From: Rhynochetos jubatus
Taxonomy: Eukaryota; Chordata; Aves; Eurypygiformes; Rhynochetidae
Length of the DNA: 64,000 nucleotides
Direction: 5' to 3'
NCBI GenBank assembly: GCA_027574665.1
Contig: CM050659.1
Location: forward strand, 17,027,001-17,091,000
The position numbers were made by a program, and so were the translations under genes. This document shows, in pieces, positions 1 through 12,589 of this stretch. Numbering within the stretch: position 1 is the first letter of the stretch; each line of letters begins with the position of its first letter. The notes beneath the pieces were generated by a model. That model had not been told where the DNA came from. It saw only the letters and a program-made list of their open reading frames with translations, and searched no databases.

Positions 1-177
1 GCTCCTTCCCCTGCTTTCCTAGCCAGAACCCGGGAGAGGCCGTGGCCGGAAACCGCGGTCGGCAACTTCTAGGGTTAGGGTTAGGGTTAGGGTCCGGAGA
101 ACCAGAAAGCCCACAGCTCCAGGGATAATTGGGATTGCAAAGGCCTGCCAAGAGGAGCACGACACTGCACAGACATG
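1..177 (+). repeat. Reference monomer of the satellite (177 bp)
   Basis: I use this first unit as the coordinate frame. Unit positions 1-20 are pyrimidine-rich. Positions 29-41 are CCC, an eight-base purine run (32-39, usually R followed by seven G), then CC. Positions 41-46 are a hypervariable hexamer. Positions 52-59 are the palindrome ACCGCGGT. Positions 70-92 are the telomere tract, followed by the palindrome TCCGGA at 93-98. Positions 99-177 are the most uniform part and include an AGGCCT site at 141-146. Eight CpG sites are possible per unit (31, 41, 47, 54, 56, 60, 95 and 160). SacII (CCGCGG) and StuI (AGGCCT) sites occur about once per unit, so a regular 177-bp ladder is expected. Confidence 0.95.
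70..92 (+). repeat. Interstitial telomere tract, TAGGG + (TTAGGG)3, representative copy
   Basis: This 23-bp tract recurs at the same place in nearly every unit. It has four GGG runs separated by TTA, the classic telomeric G-quadruplex arrangement on the + strand. On duplex DNA the tract plus the preceding C gives three overlapping YTAGGGTTR sites (from 69, 75 and 81), the known recognition element of the TRF1/TRF2 Myb domains; the fourth unit ends in TCC and does not match. Rare point variants interrupt it: TTACGG at 31,121 and 33,057, TTAGTG near 19,713, GGGATAGGG near 19,887, 20,752 and 22,308, and CTAGAG near 63,413. Whether shelterin binds here or the quadruplex forms in cells is inference. 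Confidence 0.93.
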
Positions 178-999
178 GCTCCTTCCCCTGCTTTCCTAGC
201 CAGAACCCGGGAGGGGCCGTGGCCGGAAACCGCGGTCGGCAACTTCTAGGGTTAGGGTTAGGGTTAGGGTCCGGAGAACCAGAAAGCCCAGAGCTCCAGG
301 GATTATTGGGATTGCAAAGGCCTGCCAAGAGGAGCACGACACTGCACAGACATGGCTCCTTCCCCTGCTTTCCTAACCAGAACCCGGGGAGGGCCGTGGC
401 CGGAAACCGCGGTCGGCAACTTCTAGGGTTAGGGTTAGGGTTAGGGTCCGGAGAACCAGAAAGCCCACAGCTCCAGGGATAATTGGGATTGCAAAGGCCT
501 GCCAAGAGGAGCACGACACTGCACAGACATGGCTCCTTCCCCAGCTTTCCTAGCCAGAACCCAGGGGGGGCCGTGGCCGGAAACCGCGGTCGGCAACTTC
601 TAGGGTTAGGGTTAGGGTTAGGGTCCGGAGAACCAGAAAGCCCACAGCTCCAGGGATAATTGGGATTGCAAAGGCCTGCCAAGAGTAGCACGACACTGCA
701 CAGACATGGCTCCTTCCCCATCTTTCCTAGCCAGAACCCGGGGGGGGCCGTGGCCGGAAACCGCGGTCGGCAACTTCTAGGGTTAGGGTTAGGGTTAGGG
801 TCCGGAGAACCAGAAAGCCCACAGCTCCAGGGATAATTGGGCTTGCAAAGGCCTGCCAAGAGGAGCACGACACTGCACAGACATGGCTCCTTCCCCTGCT
901 TTCCTAGCCAGAACCCAGGGGGGGCCATGCCCGGAAACCGCGGTCGGCAACTTCTAGGGTTAGGGTTAGGGTTAGGGTCCGGAGAACCAGAAAGCCCAC

Positions 1000-3900
1000 A
1001 GCTCCAGGGATAATTGGGATTGCAAAGGCCTGCCAAGAGGAGCACGACACTGCACAGACATGGCTCCTTCCCCTGCTTTCCTAGCCAGAACCCGGGGGGG
1101 GCCGTGGCCGGAAACCGCGGTCGGCAACTTCTAGGGTTAGGGTTAGGGTTAGGGTCCGGAGAACCAGAAAGCCCACAGCTCCAGGGATAATTGGGATTGC
1201 AAAGGCCTGCCAAGAGGAGCACGACACTGCACAGACATGGCTCCTTCCCCAGCTTTCCTAGCCAGAACCCAGGGGGGGCCATGCCCGGAAACCGCGGTCG
1301 GCAACTTCTAGGGTTAGGGTTAGGGTTAGGGTCCGGAGAACCAGAAAGCCCACAGCTCCAGGGATAATTGGGATTGCAAAGGCCTGCCAAGAGGAGCACG
1401 ACACTGCACAGACATGGCTCCTTCCCCTGCTTTCCTAGCCAGAACCCGGGGGGGGCGTGGCCAGAAACCGCGGTCGGCAACTTCTAGGGTTAGGGTTAGG
1501 GTTAGGGTCCGGAGAACCAGAAAGCCCACAGCTCCAGGGATAATTGGGATTGCAAAGGCCTGCCAAGAGGAGCACGACAATGCACACACATGGCTCCTTC
1601 CCCTGCTTTCCTAGCCAGAACCCGGGGGGGGCCGTGGCCGGAAACCGCGGTCGGCAACTTCTAGGGTTAGGGTTAGGGTTAGGGTCCGGAGAACCAGAAA
1701 GCCCACAGCTCCAGGGATAATTGGGATTGCAAAGGCCTGCCAAGAGGAGCACGACAATGCACACACATGGCTCCTTCCCCTGCTTTCCTAGACAGAACCC
1801 GGGGGGGTCCGTGGCGGGAAACCGCGGTTGGCAACTTCTAGGGTTAGGGTTAGGGTTAGGGTCCGGAGAACCAGAAAGCCCACAGCTCCAGGGATAATTG
1901 GGATTGCAAAGGCCTGCCAAGAGGAGCACGACACTGCACAGACATGGCTCCTTCCCCAGCTTTCCTAGCCAGAACCCAGGGCAGGCCGTGGCCGGAAACC
2001 GCGGTCGGCAACTTCTAGGGTTAGGGTTAGGGTCCGGAGAACCAGAAAGCCCACAGCTCCAGGGATAATTGGGATTGCAAAGGCCTGCCAAGAGGAGCAC
2101 GACACTGCACAGACATGGCTCCTTCCCCTGCTTCCCTAGCCAGAACCCAGGGGGGGCCGTGGCCGGAAACCGCGGTCGGCAACTTCTAGGGTTAGGGTTA
2201 GGGTTAGGGTCCGGAGAACCAGAAAGCCCACAGCTCCAGGGATAATTGGGATTGCAAAGGCCTGCCAAGAGGAGCACGACACTGCACAGACATGGCTCCT
2301 TCCCCTGCTTTCCTAGCCAGAACCCAGGGGGGGCCGTGGCCGGAAACCGCGGTCGGCAACTTCTAGGGTTAGGGTTAGGGTTAGGGTCCGGAGAACCAGA
2401 AAGCCCACAGCTCCAGGGATAATTGGGATTGCAAAGGCCTGCCAAGAGGAGCACGACACTGCACAGACATGGCTCCTTCCCCAGCTTTCCTAGCCAGAAC
2501 CCAGGGGGGGCCGTGGCCGGAAACCGCGGTCGGCAACTTCTAGGGTTAGGGTTAGGGTTAGGGTCCGGAGAACCAGAAAGCCCACAGCTCCAGGGATAAT
2601 TGGGATTGCAAAGGCCTGCCAAGAGGAGCACGACACTGCACAGATATGGCTCCTTCCCCTGCTTTCCTAGGCAGAACCCGGGGGGGGCCGTGGCCGGAAA
2701 CCGCGGTCGGCAACTTCTAGGGTTAGGGTTAGGGTTAGGGTCCGGAGAACCAGAAAGCCCACAGCTCCAGGGATAATTGGGATTGCAAAGGCCTGCCAAG
2801 AGGAGCACGACACTGCGCAGACATGGCTCCTTCCCCAGCTTTCCTAGCCAGAACCCAGGGGAGGCCATGCCCGGAAACCGCGGTCGGCAACTTCTAGGGT
2901 TAGGGTTAGGGTTAGGGTCCGGAGAAGCAGAAAGCCCACAGCTCCAGGGATAATTGGGATTGCAAAGGCCTGCCAAGAGGAGCACGACACTGCACAGACA
3001 TGGCTCCTTCCCCTGCTTTCCTAGCCAGAACCCGGGGGGGGCCGTGGCCGGAAACCGCGGTCGGCAACTTCTAGGGTTAGGGTTAGGGTTAGGGTCCGGA
3101 GAAGCAGAAAGCCCTCAGCTCCAGGGATAATTGGGATTGCAAAGGCCTGCCAAGAGGAGCACGACACTGCACAGACATGGCTCCTTCCCCAGCTTTCCTA
3201 GCCAGAACCCAGGGCAGGCCGTGGCCGGAAACCGCGGTCGGCAACTTCTAGGGTTAGGGTTAGGGTTAGGGTCCGGAGAACCAGAAAGCCCACAGCTCCA
3301 GGGATAATTGGGATTGCAAAGGCCTGCCAAGAGGAGCACGACACTGCACAGACATGGCTCCTTCCCCTGCTTTCCTAGCCAGAACCCAGGGGGGGCCGTG
3401 GCCGGAAACCGCGGTCGGCAACTTCTAGGGTTAGGGTTAGGGTTAGGGTCCGGAGAACCAGAAAGCCCACAGCTCCAGGGATAATTGGGATTGCAAAGGC
3501 CTGCCAAGAGGAGCACGACACTGCACAGACATGGCTCCTTCCCCTGCTTTCCTAGCCAGAACCCAGGGGGGGCCGTGGCCGGAAACCGCGGTCGGCAACT
3601 TCTAGGGTTAGGGTTAGGGTTAGGGTCCGGAGAACCAGAAAGCCCACAGCTCCAGGGATAATTGGGATTGCAAAGGCCTGCCAAGAGGAGCACGACACTG
3701 CACAGACATGGCTCCTTCCCCTGCTTTCCTAGGCAGAAACCGGGGGGGGCCGTGGCCGGAAACCGCGGTCGGCAACTTCTAGGGTTAGGGTTAGGGTTAG
3801 GGTCCGGAGAACCAGAAAGCCCACAGCTCCAGGGATAATTGGGATTGCAAAGGCCTGCCAAGAGGAGCACGACACTGCACAGACATGGCTCCTTCCCCTG

Positions 3901-4886
3901 CTTTCCTAGCCAGAACCCAGGGGGGGCCGTGGCCGGAAACCGCGGTCGGCAACTTCTAGGGTTAGGGTTAGGGTTAGGGTCCGGAGAACCAGAAAGCCCA
4001 CAGCTCCAGGGATAATTGGGATTGCAAAGGCCTGCCAAGAGGAGCACGACACTGCACAGACATGGCTCCTTCCCCAGCTTTCCTAGCCAGAACCCAGGGG
4101 TTGCCGTGGCCGGAAACCGCGGTCGGCAACTTCTAGGGTTAGGGTTAGGGTTAGGGTCCGGAGAACCAGAAAGCCCACAGCTCCAGGGATAATTGGGATT
4201 GCAAAGGCCTGCCAAGAGGAGCACGACACTGCACAGACATGGCTCCTTCCCCTGCTTTCCTAGCCAGAACCCGGGGGGGGCCGTGGCCGGAAACCGCGGT
4301 CGGCAACTTCTAGGGTTAGGGTTAGGGTTAGGGTCCGGAGAACCAGAAAGCCCACAGCTCCAGGGATAATTGGGATTGCAAAGGCCTGCCAAGAGGAGCA
4401 CGACACTGCACAGACATGGCTCCTTCCCCTGCTTTCCTAGCCAGAACCCGGGAGGGGCCGTGGCCGGAAACCGCGGTCGGCAACTTCTAGGGTTAGGGTT
4501 AGGGTTAGGGTCCGGAGAACCAGAAAGCCCACAGCTCCAGGGATAATTGGGATTGCAAAGGCCTGCCAAGAGGAGCACGACACTGCACAGACATGGCTCC
4601 TTCCCCTGCTTTCCTAGCCAGAACCCAGGGGGGGCCGTGGCCGGAAACCGCGGTCGGCAACTTCTAGGGTTAGGGTTAGGGTTAGGGTCCGGAGAACCAG
4701 AAAGCCCACAGCTCCAGGTATAATTGGTATTGCAAAGTCCTGCCAAGAGGAGCACGACACTGCACCGACATGGCTCCTTCCCCTGCTTTCGTAGCCAGAA
4801 CCCGGGGGGGGCCGTGGCCGGAAACCGCGGTCGGCAACTTCTAGGGTTAGGGTTAGGGTTAGGGTCCGGAGAACCAGAAAGCCCAC
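1000..4886 (+). repeat. 22-monomer higher-order repeat, copy 1 (3,887 bp)
   Basis: This block reappears 3,887 bp downstream. The spacing equals 22 units minus 6 bp (one 171-bp unit with a short telomere tract near 2,015) minus 1 bp (one short G-run unit near 1,446). Shared markers include GACAATGCACACAC, CAGATATGG, GCGCAGACATGG, GAGAAGCAG, and the odd unit with CAGGTATAATTGGTATTGC near 4,717. The left edge lies between about 930 and 1,070, where the hexamer alleles stop matching. The only difference from copy 2 that I found is GTTGGC here (about 1,828) against GTCGGC at about 5,715. Confidence 0.88.
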
Positions 4887-7800
4887 AGCTCCAGGGATAA
4901 TTGGGATTGCAAAGGCCTGCCAAGAGGAGCACGACACTGCACAGACATGGCTCCTTCCCCTGCTTTCCTAGCCAGAACCCGGGGGGGGCCGTGGCCGGAA
5001 ACCGCGGTCGGCAACTTCTAGGGTTAGGGTTAGGGTTAGGGTCCGGAGAACCAGAAAGCCCACAGCTCCAGGGATAATTGGGATTGCAAAGGCCTGCCAA
5101 GAGGAGCACGACACTGCACAGACATGGCTCCTTCCCCAGCTTTCCTAGCCAGAACCCAGGGGGGGCCATGCCCGGAAACCGCGGTCGGCAACTTCTAGGG
5201 TTAGGGTTAGGGTTAGGGTCCGGAGAACCAGAAAGCCCACAGCTCCAGGGATAATTGGGATTGCAAAGGCCTGCCAAGAGGAGCACGACACTGCACAGAC
5301 ATGGCTCCTTCCCCTGCTTTCCTAGCCAGAACCCGGGGGGGGCGTGGCCAGAAACCGCGGTCGGCAACTTCTAGGGTTAGGGTTAGGGTTAGGGTCCGGA
5401 GAACCAGAAAGCCCACAGCTCCAGGGATAATTGGGATTGCAAAGGCCTGCCAAGAGGAGCACGACAATGCACACACATGGCTCCTTCCCCTGCTTTCCTA
5501 GCCAGAACCCGGGGGGGGCCGTGGCCGGAAACCGCGGTCGGCAACTTCTAGGGTTAGGGTTAGGGTTAGGGTCCGGAGAACCAGAAAGCCCACAGCTCCA
5601 GGGATAATTGGGATTGCAAAGGCCTGCCAAGAGGAGCACGACAATGCACACACATGGCTCCTTCCCCTGCTTTCCTAGACAGAACCCGGGGGGGTCCGTG
5701 GCGGGAAACCGCGGTCGGCAACTTCTAGGGTTAGGGTTAGGGTTAGGGTCCGGAGAACCAGAAAGCCCACAGCTCCAGGGATAATTGGGATTGCAAAGGC
5801 CTGCCAAGAGGAGCACGACACTGCACAGACATGGCTCCTTCCCCAGCTTTCCTAGCCAGAACCCAGGGCAGGCCGTGGCCGGAAACCGCGGTCGGCAACT
5901 TCTAGGGTTAGGGTTAGGGTCCGGAGAACCAGAAAGCCCACAGCTCCAGGGATAATTGGGATTGCAAAGGCCTGCCAAGAGGAGCACGACACTGCACAGA
6001 CATGGCTCCTTCCCCTGCTTCCCTAGCCAGAACCCAGGGGGGGCCGTGGCCGGAAACCGCGGTCGGCAACTTCTAGGGTTAGGGTTAGGGTTAGGGTCCG
6101 GAGAACCAGAAAGCCCACAGCTCCAGGGATAATTGGGATTGCAAAGGCCTGCCAAGAGGAGCACGACACTGCACAGACATGGCTCCTTCCCCTGCTTTCC
6201 TAGCCAGAACCCAGGGGGGGCCGTGGCCGGAAACCGCGGTCGGCAACTTCTAGGGTTAGGGTTAGGGTTAGGGTCCGGAGAACCAGAAAGCCCACAGCTC
6301 CAGGGATAATTGGGATTGCAAAGGCCTGCCAAGAGGAGCACGACACTGCACAGACATGGCTCCTTCCCCAGCTTTCCTAGCCAGAACCCAGGGGGGGCCG
6401 TGGCCGGAAACCGCGGTCGGCAACTTCTAGGGTTAGGGTTAGGGTTAGGGTCCGGAGAACCAGAAAGCCCACAGCTCCAGGGATAATTGGGATTGCAAAG
6501 GCCTGCCAAGAGGAGCACGACACTGCACAGATATGGCTCCTTCCCCTGCTTTCCTAGGCAGAACCCGGGGGGGGCCGTGGCCGGAAACCGCGGTCGGCAA
6601 CTTCTAGGGTTAGGGTTAGGGTTAGGGTCCGGAGAACCAGAAAGCCCACAGCTCCAGGGATAATTGGGATTGCAAAGGCCTGCCAAGAGGAGCACGACAC
6701 TGCGCAGACATGGCTCCTTCCCCAGCTTTCCTAGCCAGAACCCAGGGGAGGCCATGCCCGGAAACCGCGGTCGGCAACTTCTAGGGTTAGGGTTAGGGTT
6801 AGGGTCCGGAGAAGCAGAAAGCCCACAGCTCCAGGGATAATTGGGATTGCAAAGGCCTGCCAAGAGGAGCACGACACTGCACAGACATGGCTCCTTCCCC
6901 TGCTTTCCTAGCCAGAACCCGGGGGGGGCCGTGGCCGGAAACCGCGGTCGGCAACTTCTAGGGTTAGGGTTAGGGTTAGGGTCCGGAGAAGCAGAAAGCC
7001 CTCAGCTCCAGGGATAATTGGGATTGCAAAGGCCTGCCAAGAGGAGCACGACACTGCACAGACATGGCTCCTTCCCCAGCTTTCCTAGCCAGAACCCAGG
7101 GCAGGCCGTGGCCGGAAACCGCGGTCGGCAACTTCTAGGGTTAGGGTTAGGGTTAGGGTCCGGAGAACCAGAAAGCCCACAGCTCCAGGGATAATTGGGA
7201 TTGCAAAGGCCTGCCAAGAGGAGCACGACACTGCACAGACATGGCTCCTTCCCCTGCTTTCCTAGCCAGAACCCAGGGGGGGCCGTGGCCGGAAACCGCG
7301 GTCGGCAACTTCTAGGGTTAGGGTTAGGGTTAGGGTCCGGAGAACCAGAAAGCCCACAGCTCCAGGGATAATTGGGATTGCAAAGGCCTGCCAAGAGGAG
7401 CACGACACTGCACAGACATGGCTCCTTCCCCTGCTTTCCTAGCCAGAACCCAGGGGGGGCCGTGGCCGGAAACCGCGGTCGGCAACTTCTAGGGTTAGGG
7501 TTAGGGTTAGGGTCCGGAGAACCAGAAAGCCCACAGCTCCAGGGATAATTGGGATTGCAAAGGCCTGCCAAGAGGAGCACGACACTGCACAGACATGGCT
7601 CCTTCCCCTGCTTTCCTAGGCAGAAACCGGGGGGGGCCGTGGCCGGAAACCGCGGTCGGCAACTTCTAGGGTTAGGGTTAGGGTTAGGGTCCGGAGAACC
7701 AGAAAGCCCACAGCTCCAGGGATAATTGGGATTGCAAAGGCCTGCCAAGAGGAGCACGACACTGCACAGACATGGCTCCTTCCCCTGCTTTCCTAGCCAG

Positions 7801-8773
7801 AACCCAGGGGGGGCCGTGGCCGGAAACCGCGGTCGGCAACTTCTAGGGTTAGGGTTAGGGTTAGGGTCCGGAGAACCAGAAAGCCCACAGCTCCAGGGAT
7901 AATTGGGATTGCAAAGGCCTGCCAAGAGGAGCACGACACTGCACAGACATGGCTCCTTCCCCAGCTTTCCTAGCCAGAACCCAGGGGTTGCCGTGGCCGG
8001 AAACCGCGGTCGGCAACTTCTAGGGTTAGGGTTAGGGTTAGGGTCCGGAGAACCAGAAAGCCCACAGCTCCAGGGATAATTGGGATTGCAAAGGCCTGCC
8101 AAGAGGAGCACGACACTGCACAGACATGGCTCCTTCCCCTGCTTTCCTAGCCAGAACCCGGGGGGGGCCGTGGCCGGAAACCGCGGTCGGCAACTTCTAG
8201 GGTTAGGGTTAGGGTTAGGGTCCGGAGAACCAGAAAGCCCACAGCTCCAGGGATAATTGGGATTGCAAAGGCCTGCCAAGAGGAGCACGACACTGCACAG
8301 ACATGGCTCCTTCCCCTGCTTTCCTAGCCAGAACCCGGGAGGGGCCGTGGCCGGAAACCGCGGTCGGCAACTTCTAGGGTTAGGGTTAGGGTTAGGGTCC
8401 GGAGAACCAGAAAGCCCACAGCTCCAGGGATAATTGGGATTGCAAAGGCCTGCCAAGAGGAGCACGACACTGCACAGACATGGCTCCTTCCCCTGCTTTC
8501 CTAGCCAGAACCCAGGGGGGGCCGTGGCCGGAAACCGCGGTCGGCAACTTCTAGGGTTAGGGTTAGGGTTAGGGTCCGGAGAACCAGAAAGCCCACAGCT
8601 CCAGGTATAATTGGTATTGCAAAGTCCTGCCAAGAGGAGCACGACACTGCACCGACATGGCTCCTTCCCCTGCTTTCGTAGCCAGAACCCGGGGGGGGCC
8701 GTGGCCGGAAACCGCGGTCGGCAACTTCTAGGGTTAGGGTTAGGGTTAGGGTCCGGAGAACCAGAAAGCCCAC
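4887..8773 (+). repeat. 22-monomer higher-order repeat, copy 2 (3,887 bp)
   Basis: This is the second, directly adjacent copy of the 3,887-bp unit, in the same order and orientation. Matching ends near 8,840, where the next unit carries CCCCATC instead of CCCCTGC. That next unit and the one after it (GGGCTTGC at 8,968) instead resemble units near 711-845, which lie before copy 1. This is the junction pattern expected from unequal exchange between misaligned arrays. Near-identity over about 3.9 kb means the duplication is very recent or was created in assembly. Confidence 0.86.
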
Positions 8774-10299
8774 AGCTCCAGGGATAATTGGGATTGCAAA
8801 GGCCTGCCAAGAGGAGCACGACACTGCACAGACATGGCTCCTTCCCCATCTTTCCTAGCCAGAACCCGGGGGGGGCCGTGGCCGGAAACCGCGGTCGGCA
8901 ACTTCTAGGGTTAGGGTTAGGGTTAGGGTCCGGAGAACCAGAAAGCCCACAGCTCCAGGGATAATTGGGCTTGCAAAGGCCTGCCAAGAGGAGCACGACA
9001 CTGCACAGACATGGCTCCTTCCCCTGCTTTCCTAGCCAGAACCCAGGGGGGGCCGTGGCCGGAAACCGCGGTCGGCAACTTCTAGGGTTAGGGTTAGGGT
9101 TAGGGTCCGGAGAACCAGAAAGCCCACAGCTCCAGGGATAATTGGCATTGCAAAGGCCTGCCAAGAGGAGCACGACACTGCACAGACATGGCTCCTTCCC
9201 CAGCTTTCCTAGCCAGAACCCAGGGGTTGCCGTGGCCGGAAACCGCGGTTGGCAACTTCTAGGGTTAGGGTTAGGGTTAGGGTCCGGAGAACCAGAAAGC
9301 CCACAGCTCCAGGGATAATTGGGATTGCAAAGGCCTGCCAAGAGGAGCACGACACTGCACAGACATGGCTCCTTCCCCTGCTTTCCTAGCCAGACCCCGG
9401 GGGGGGCCGTGGCCGGAAACCGCGGTCGGCAACTTCTAGGGTTAGGGTTAGGGTTAGGGATCGGAGAACCAGAAAGCCCACAGCTCCAGGGATAATTGGG
9501 ATTGCAAAGGCCTGCCAAGAGGAGCACGACACTGCACAGACATGGCTCCTTCCCCTGCTTTCCTAGCCAGAACCCAGGGGGGGCCTTCGCCGGAAACCGC
9601 GGTCGGCAACTTCTAGGGTTAGGGTTAGGGTTAGGGTCCGGAGAACCAGAAAGCCCACAGCTCCAGGGATAATTGGGATTGCAAAGACCTGCCAAGAGGA
9701 GCACGACACTGCACCGACATGGCTCCTTCCCCAGCTTTCCTAGCCAGAACCCAGGGGGGGCCGTGGCCGGAAACCGCGGTCGGCAACTTCTAGGGTTAGG
9801 GTTAGGGTCCGGAGAACCAGAAAGCCCACAGCTCCAGGGATAATTGGGATTGCAAAGGCCTGCCAAGAGGAGCACGACACTGCACCGACATGGCTCCTTC
9901 CCCTGCTTTCCTAGCCAGAACCCAGGGGGGGCCGTGGCCGGAAACCGCGGTCGGCAACTTCTAGGGTTAGGGTTAGGGTTAGGGTCCGGAGAACCAGAAA
10001 GCCCACAGCTCCAGGGATAATTGGGATTGCAAAGACCTGCCAAGAGGAGCACGACACTGCACCGACATGGCTCCTTCCCCTGCTTTCCTAGCCAGAACCC
10101 GGGAGGGGCCGTGGCCGGAAACCGCGGTCGGCAACTTCTAGGGTTAGGGTTAGGGTTAGGGTCCGGAGAACCAGAAAGCCCACAGCTCCAGGGATAATTG
10201 GGATTGCAAAGGCCTGCCAAGAGGAGCACGACACTGCACAGACATGGCTCCTTCCCCAGCTTTCCTAGCCAGAACCCAGGGGGGGCCGTGCCCGGAAAC

Positions 10300-12290
10300 C
10301 GCGGTCGGCAACTTCTAGGGTTAGGGTTAGGGTTAGGGTCCGGAGAACCAGAAAGCCCACAGCTCCAGGGATAATTGGGATTGCAAAGGCCTGCCAAGAG
10401 GAGCACGACACTGCACCGACATGGCTCCTTCCCCTGCTTTCCTAGCCAGAACTCAGGGGGGGCCGTGGCCGGAAACGGCGGTCGGCAACTTCTAGGGTTA
10501 GGGTTAGGGTTAGGGTCCGGAGAACCAGAAAGCCCACAGCTCCAGGGATAATTGGGATTGCAAAGGCCTGCCAAGAGGAGCACGACACTGCACCGACATG
10601 GCTCCTTCCCCTGCTTTCCTAGCCAGAACCCAGGGGGGGCCATGCCCGGAAACCGCGGTCGGCAACTTCTAGGGTTAGGGTTAGGGTTAGGGTCCGGAGA
10701 ACCAGAAAGCCCACAGCTCCAGGGATAATTGGGATTGCAAAGACCTGCCAAGAGGAGCACGACACTGCACCGACATGGCTCCTTCCCCTGCTTTCCTAGC
10801 CAGAACCAGGGAGGGGCCGTGGCCGGAAACCGCGGTCGGCAACTTCTAGGGTTAGGGTTAGGGTTAGGGTCCGGAGAACCAGAAAGCCCACAGCTCCAGG
10901 GATAATTGGGATTGCAAAGACCTGCCAAGAGTAGCACGACACTGCACAGACATGGCTCCTTCCCCAGCTTTCCTAGCCAGAACCCGGGGGGGGCCGTGGC
11001 CGGAAACCGCGGTCGGCAACTTCTAGGGTTAGGGTTAGGGTTAGGGTCCGGAGAACCAGAAAGCCCACAGCTCCAGGGATAATTGGGATTGCAAAGGCCT
11101 GCCAAGAGGAGCACGACACTGCACAGACATGGCTACTTCCCCAGCTTTCCTAGCCAGAACCCAGGGGGGCCGTGGCCGGAAACCGCGGTCGGCAACTTCT
11201 AGGGTTAGGGTTAGGGTTAGGGTCCGGAGAACCAGAAAGCCCACAGCTCCAGGGATAATTGGGATTGCAAAGGCCTGCCAAGAGGAGCACGACACTGCAC
11301 CGACATGGCTCCTTCCCCTGCTTTCCTAGCCAGAACTCAGGGGGGGCCGTGGCCGGAAACGGCGGTCGGCAACTTCTAGGGTTAGGGTTAGGGTTAGGGT
11401 CCGGAGAACCAGAAAGCCCACAGCTCCAGGGATAATTGGGATTGCAAAGGCCTGCCAAGAGGAGCACGACACTGCACCGACATGGCTCCTTCCCCTGCTT
11501 TCCTAGCCAGAACCCAGGGGGGGCCATGCCCGGAAACCGCGGTCGGCAACTTCTAGGGTTAGGGTTAGGGTTAGGGTCCGGAGAACCAGAAAGCCCACAG
11601 CTCCAGGGATAATTGGGATTGCAAAGACCTGCCAAGAGGAGCACGACACTGCACCGACATGGCTCCTTCCCCTGCTTTCCTAGCCAGAACCAGGGAGGGG
11701 CCGTGGCCGGAAACCGCGGTCGGCAACTTCTAGGGTTAGGGTTAGGGTTAGGGTCCGGAGAACCAGAAAGCCCACAGCTCCAGGGATAATTGGGATTGCA
11801 AAGACCTGCCAAGAGTAGCACGACACTGCACAGACATGGCTCCTTCCCCAGCTTTCCTAGCCAGAACCCGGGGGGGGCCGTGGCCGGAAACCGCGGTCGG
11901 CAACTTCTAGGGTTAGGGTTAGGGTTAGGGTCCGGAGAACCAGAAAGCCCACAGCTCCAGGGATAATTGGGATTGCAAAGGCCTGCCAAGAGGAGCACGA
12001 CACTGCACAGACATGGCTCCTTCCCCAGCTTTCCTAGCCAGAACCCAGGGGGGGCCGTGCCCGGAAACCGCGGTCGGCAACTTCTAGGGTTAGGGTTAGG
12101 GTTAGGGTCCGGAGAACCAGAAAGCCCACAGCTCCAGGGATAATTGGGATTGCAAAGGCCTGCCAAGAGGAGCACGACACTGCACCGACATGGCTCCTTC
12201 CCCTGCTTTCCTAGCCAGAACTCAGGGGGGGCCGTGGCCGGAAACGGCGGTCGGCAACTTCTAGGGTTAGGGTTAGGGTTAGGGTCCGGA
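10300..12290 (+). repeat. 5-monomer higher-order repeat, about 885 bp, two copies plus a partial third
   Basis: An ACTCAGG unit with the rare GGAAACGGCGG occurs at 10,451, 11,335 and 12,220, spaced 884 and 885 bp. Between the first two copies the following units also match: CCATGCCC near 10,640 and 11,524, CCAGGGAGGGG near 10,806 and 11,690, and AGAGTAGCACG near 10,929 and 11,813. The 884-bp spacing comes from one unit with a G-run one base short near 11,165. The third copy stops after the marked unit. Edges are approximate to about half a unit. Confidence 0.8.
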
Positions 12291-12589
12291 GAAGCAGAAA
12301 GCCCACAGCTCCAGGGATAATTGGGATTGCAAAGGCCTGCCAAGAGGAGCACGACACTGCACAGACATGGCTCCTTCCCCAGCTTTCCTAGCCAGAACCC
12401 AGGGGGGGCCGTGGCTGGAAACCGCGGTCGGCAAATTCTAGGGTTACGGTTAGGGTTAGGGTCCGGAGAACCAGAAAGCCCACAGCTCCAGGGATAATTG
12501 GGATTGCAAAGGCCTGCCAAGAGGAGCACGACACTGCACAGACATGGCTCCTTCCCCTGCTTTCCTAGCCAGAACCCAGGGGGGGCCTT

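Noticed and set aside
52..98. Hairpin or cruciform from the palindromes ACCGCGGT and TCCGGA
   Set aside because: Each is a short perfect palindrome with no loop and the two are not complementary to each other, so no stable stem is supported. They are useful only as restriction sites.
129..482. Plus-strand 117-codon frames (also at 35,926, 36,988, 44,376, 47,552 and others)
   Set aside because: They are two repeat units long because a single change (GATAATT to GATATTT, or to GATTATT near 300) removes one in-frame stop. They are by-products of the repeat.
1414..1614. Plus-strand 66-codon frames with an RVRVRVR run recurring through the array
   Set aside because: The RV run is just the telomere tract read in another frame, present wherever a G run has the right length.
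9584..9600. CENP-B box-like sequence in TTCGCC-allele units (CTTCGCCGGAAACCGCG)
   Set aside because: It matches TTCG and the central A, but the required CGGG is CCGC, leaving two core mismatches. I see no unit with a full match, so centromeric function is not supported.
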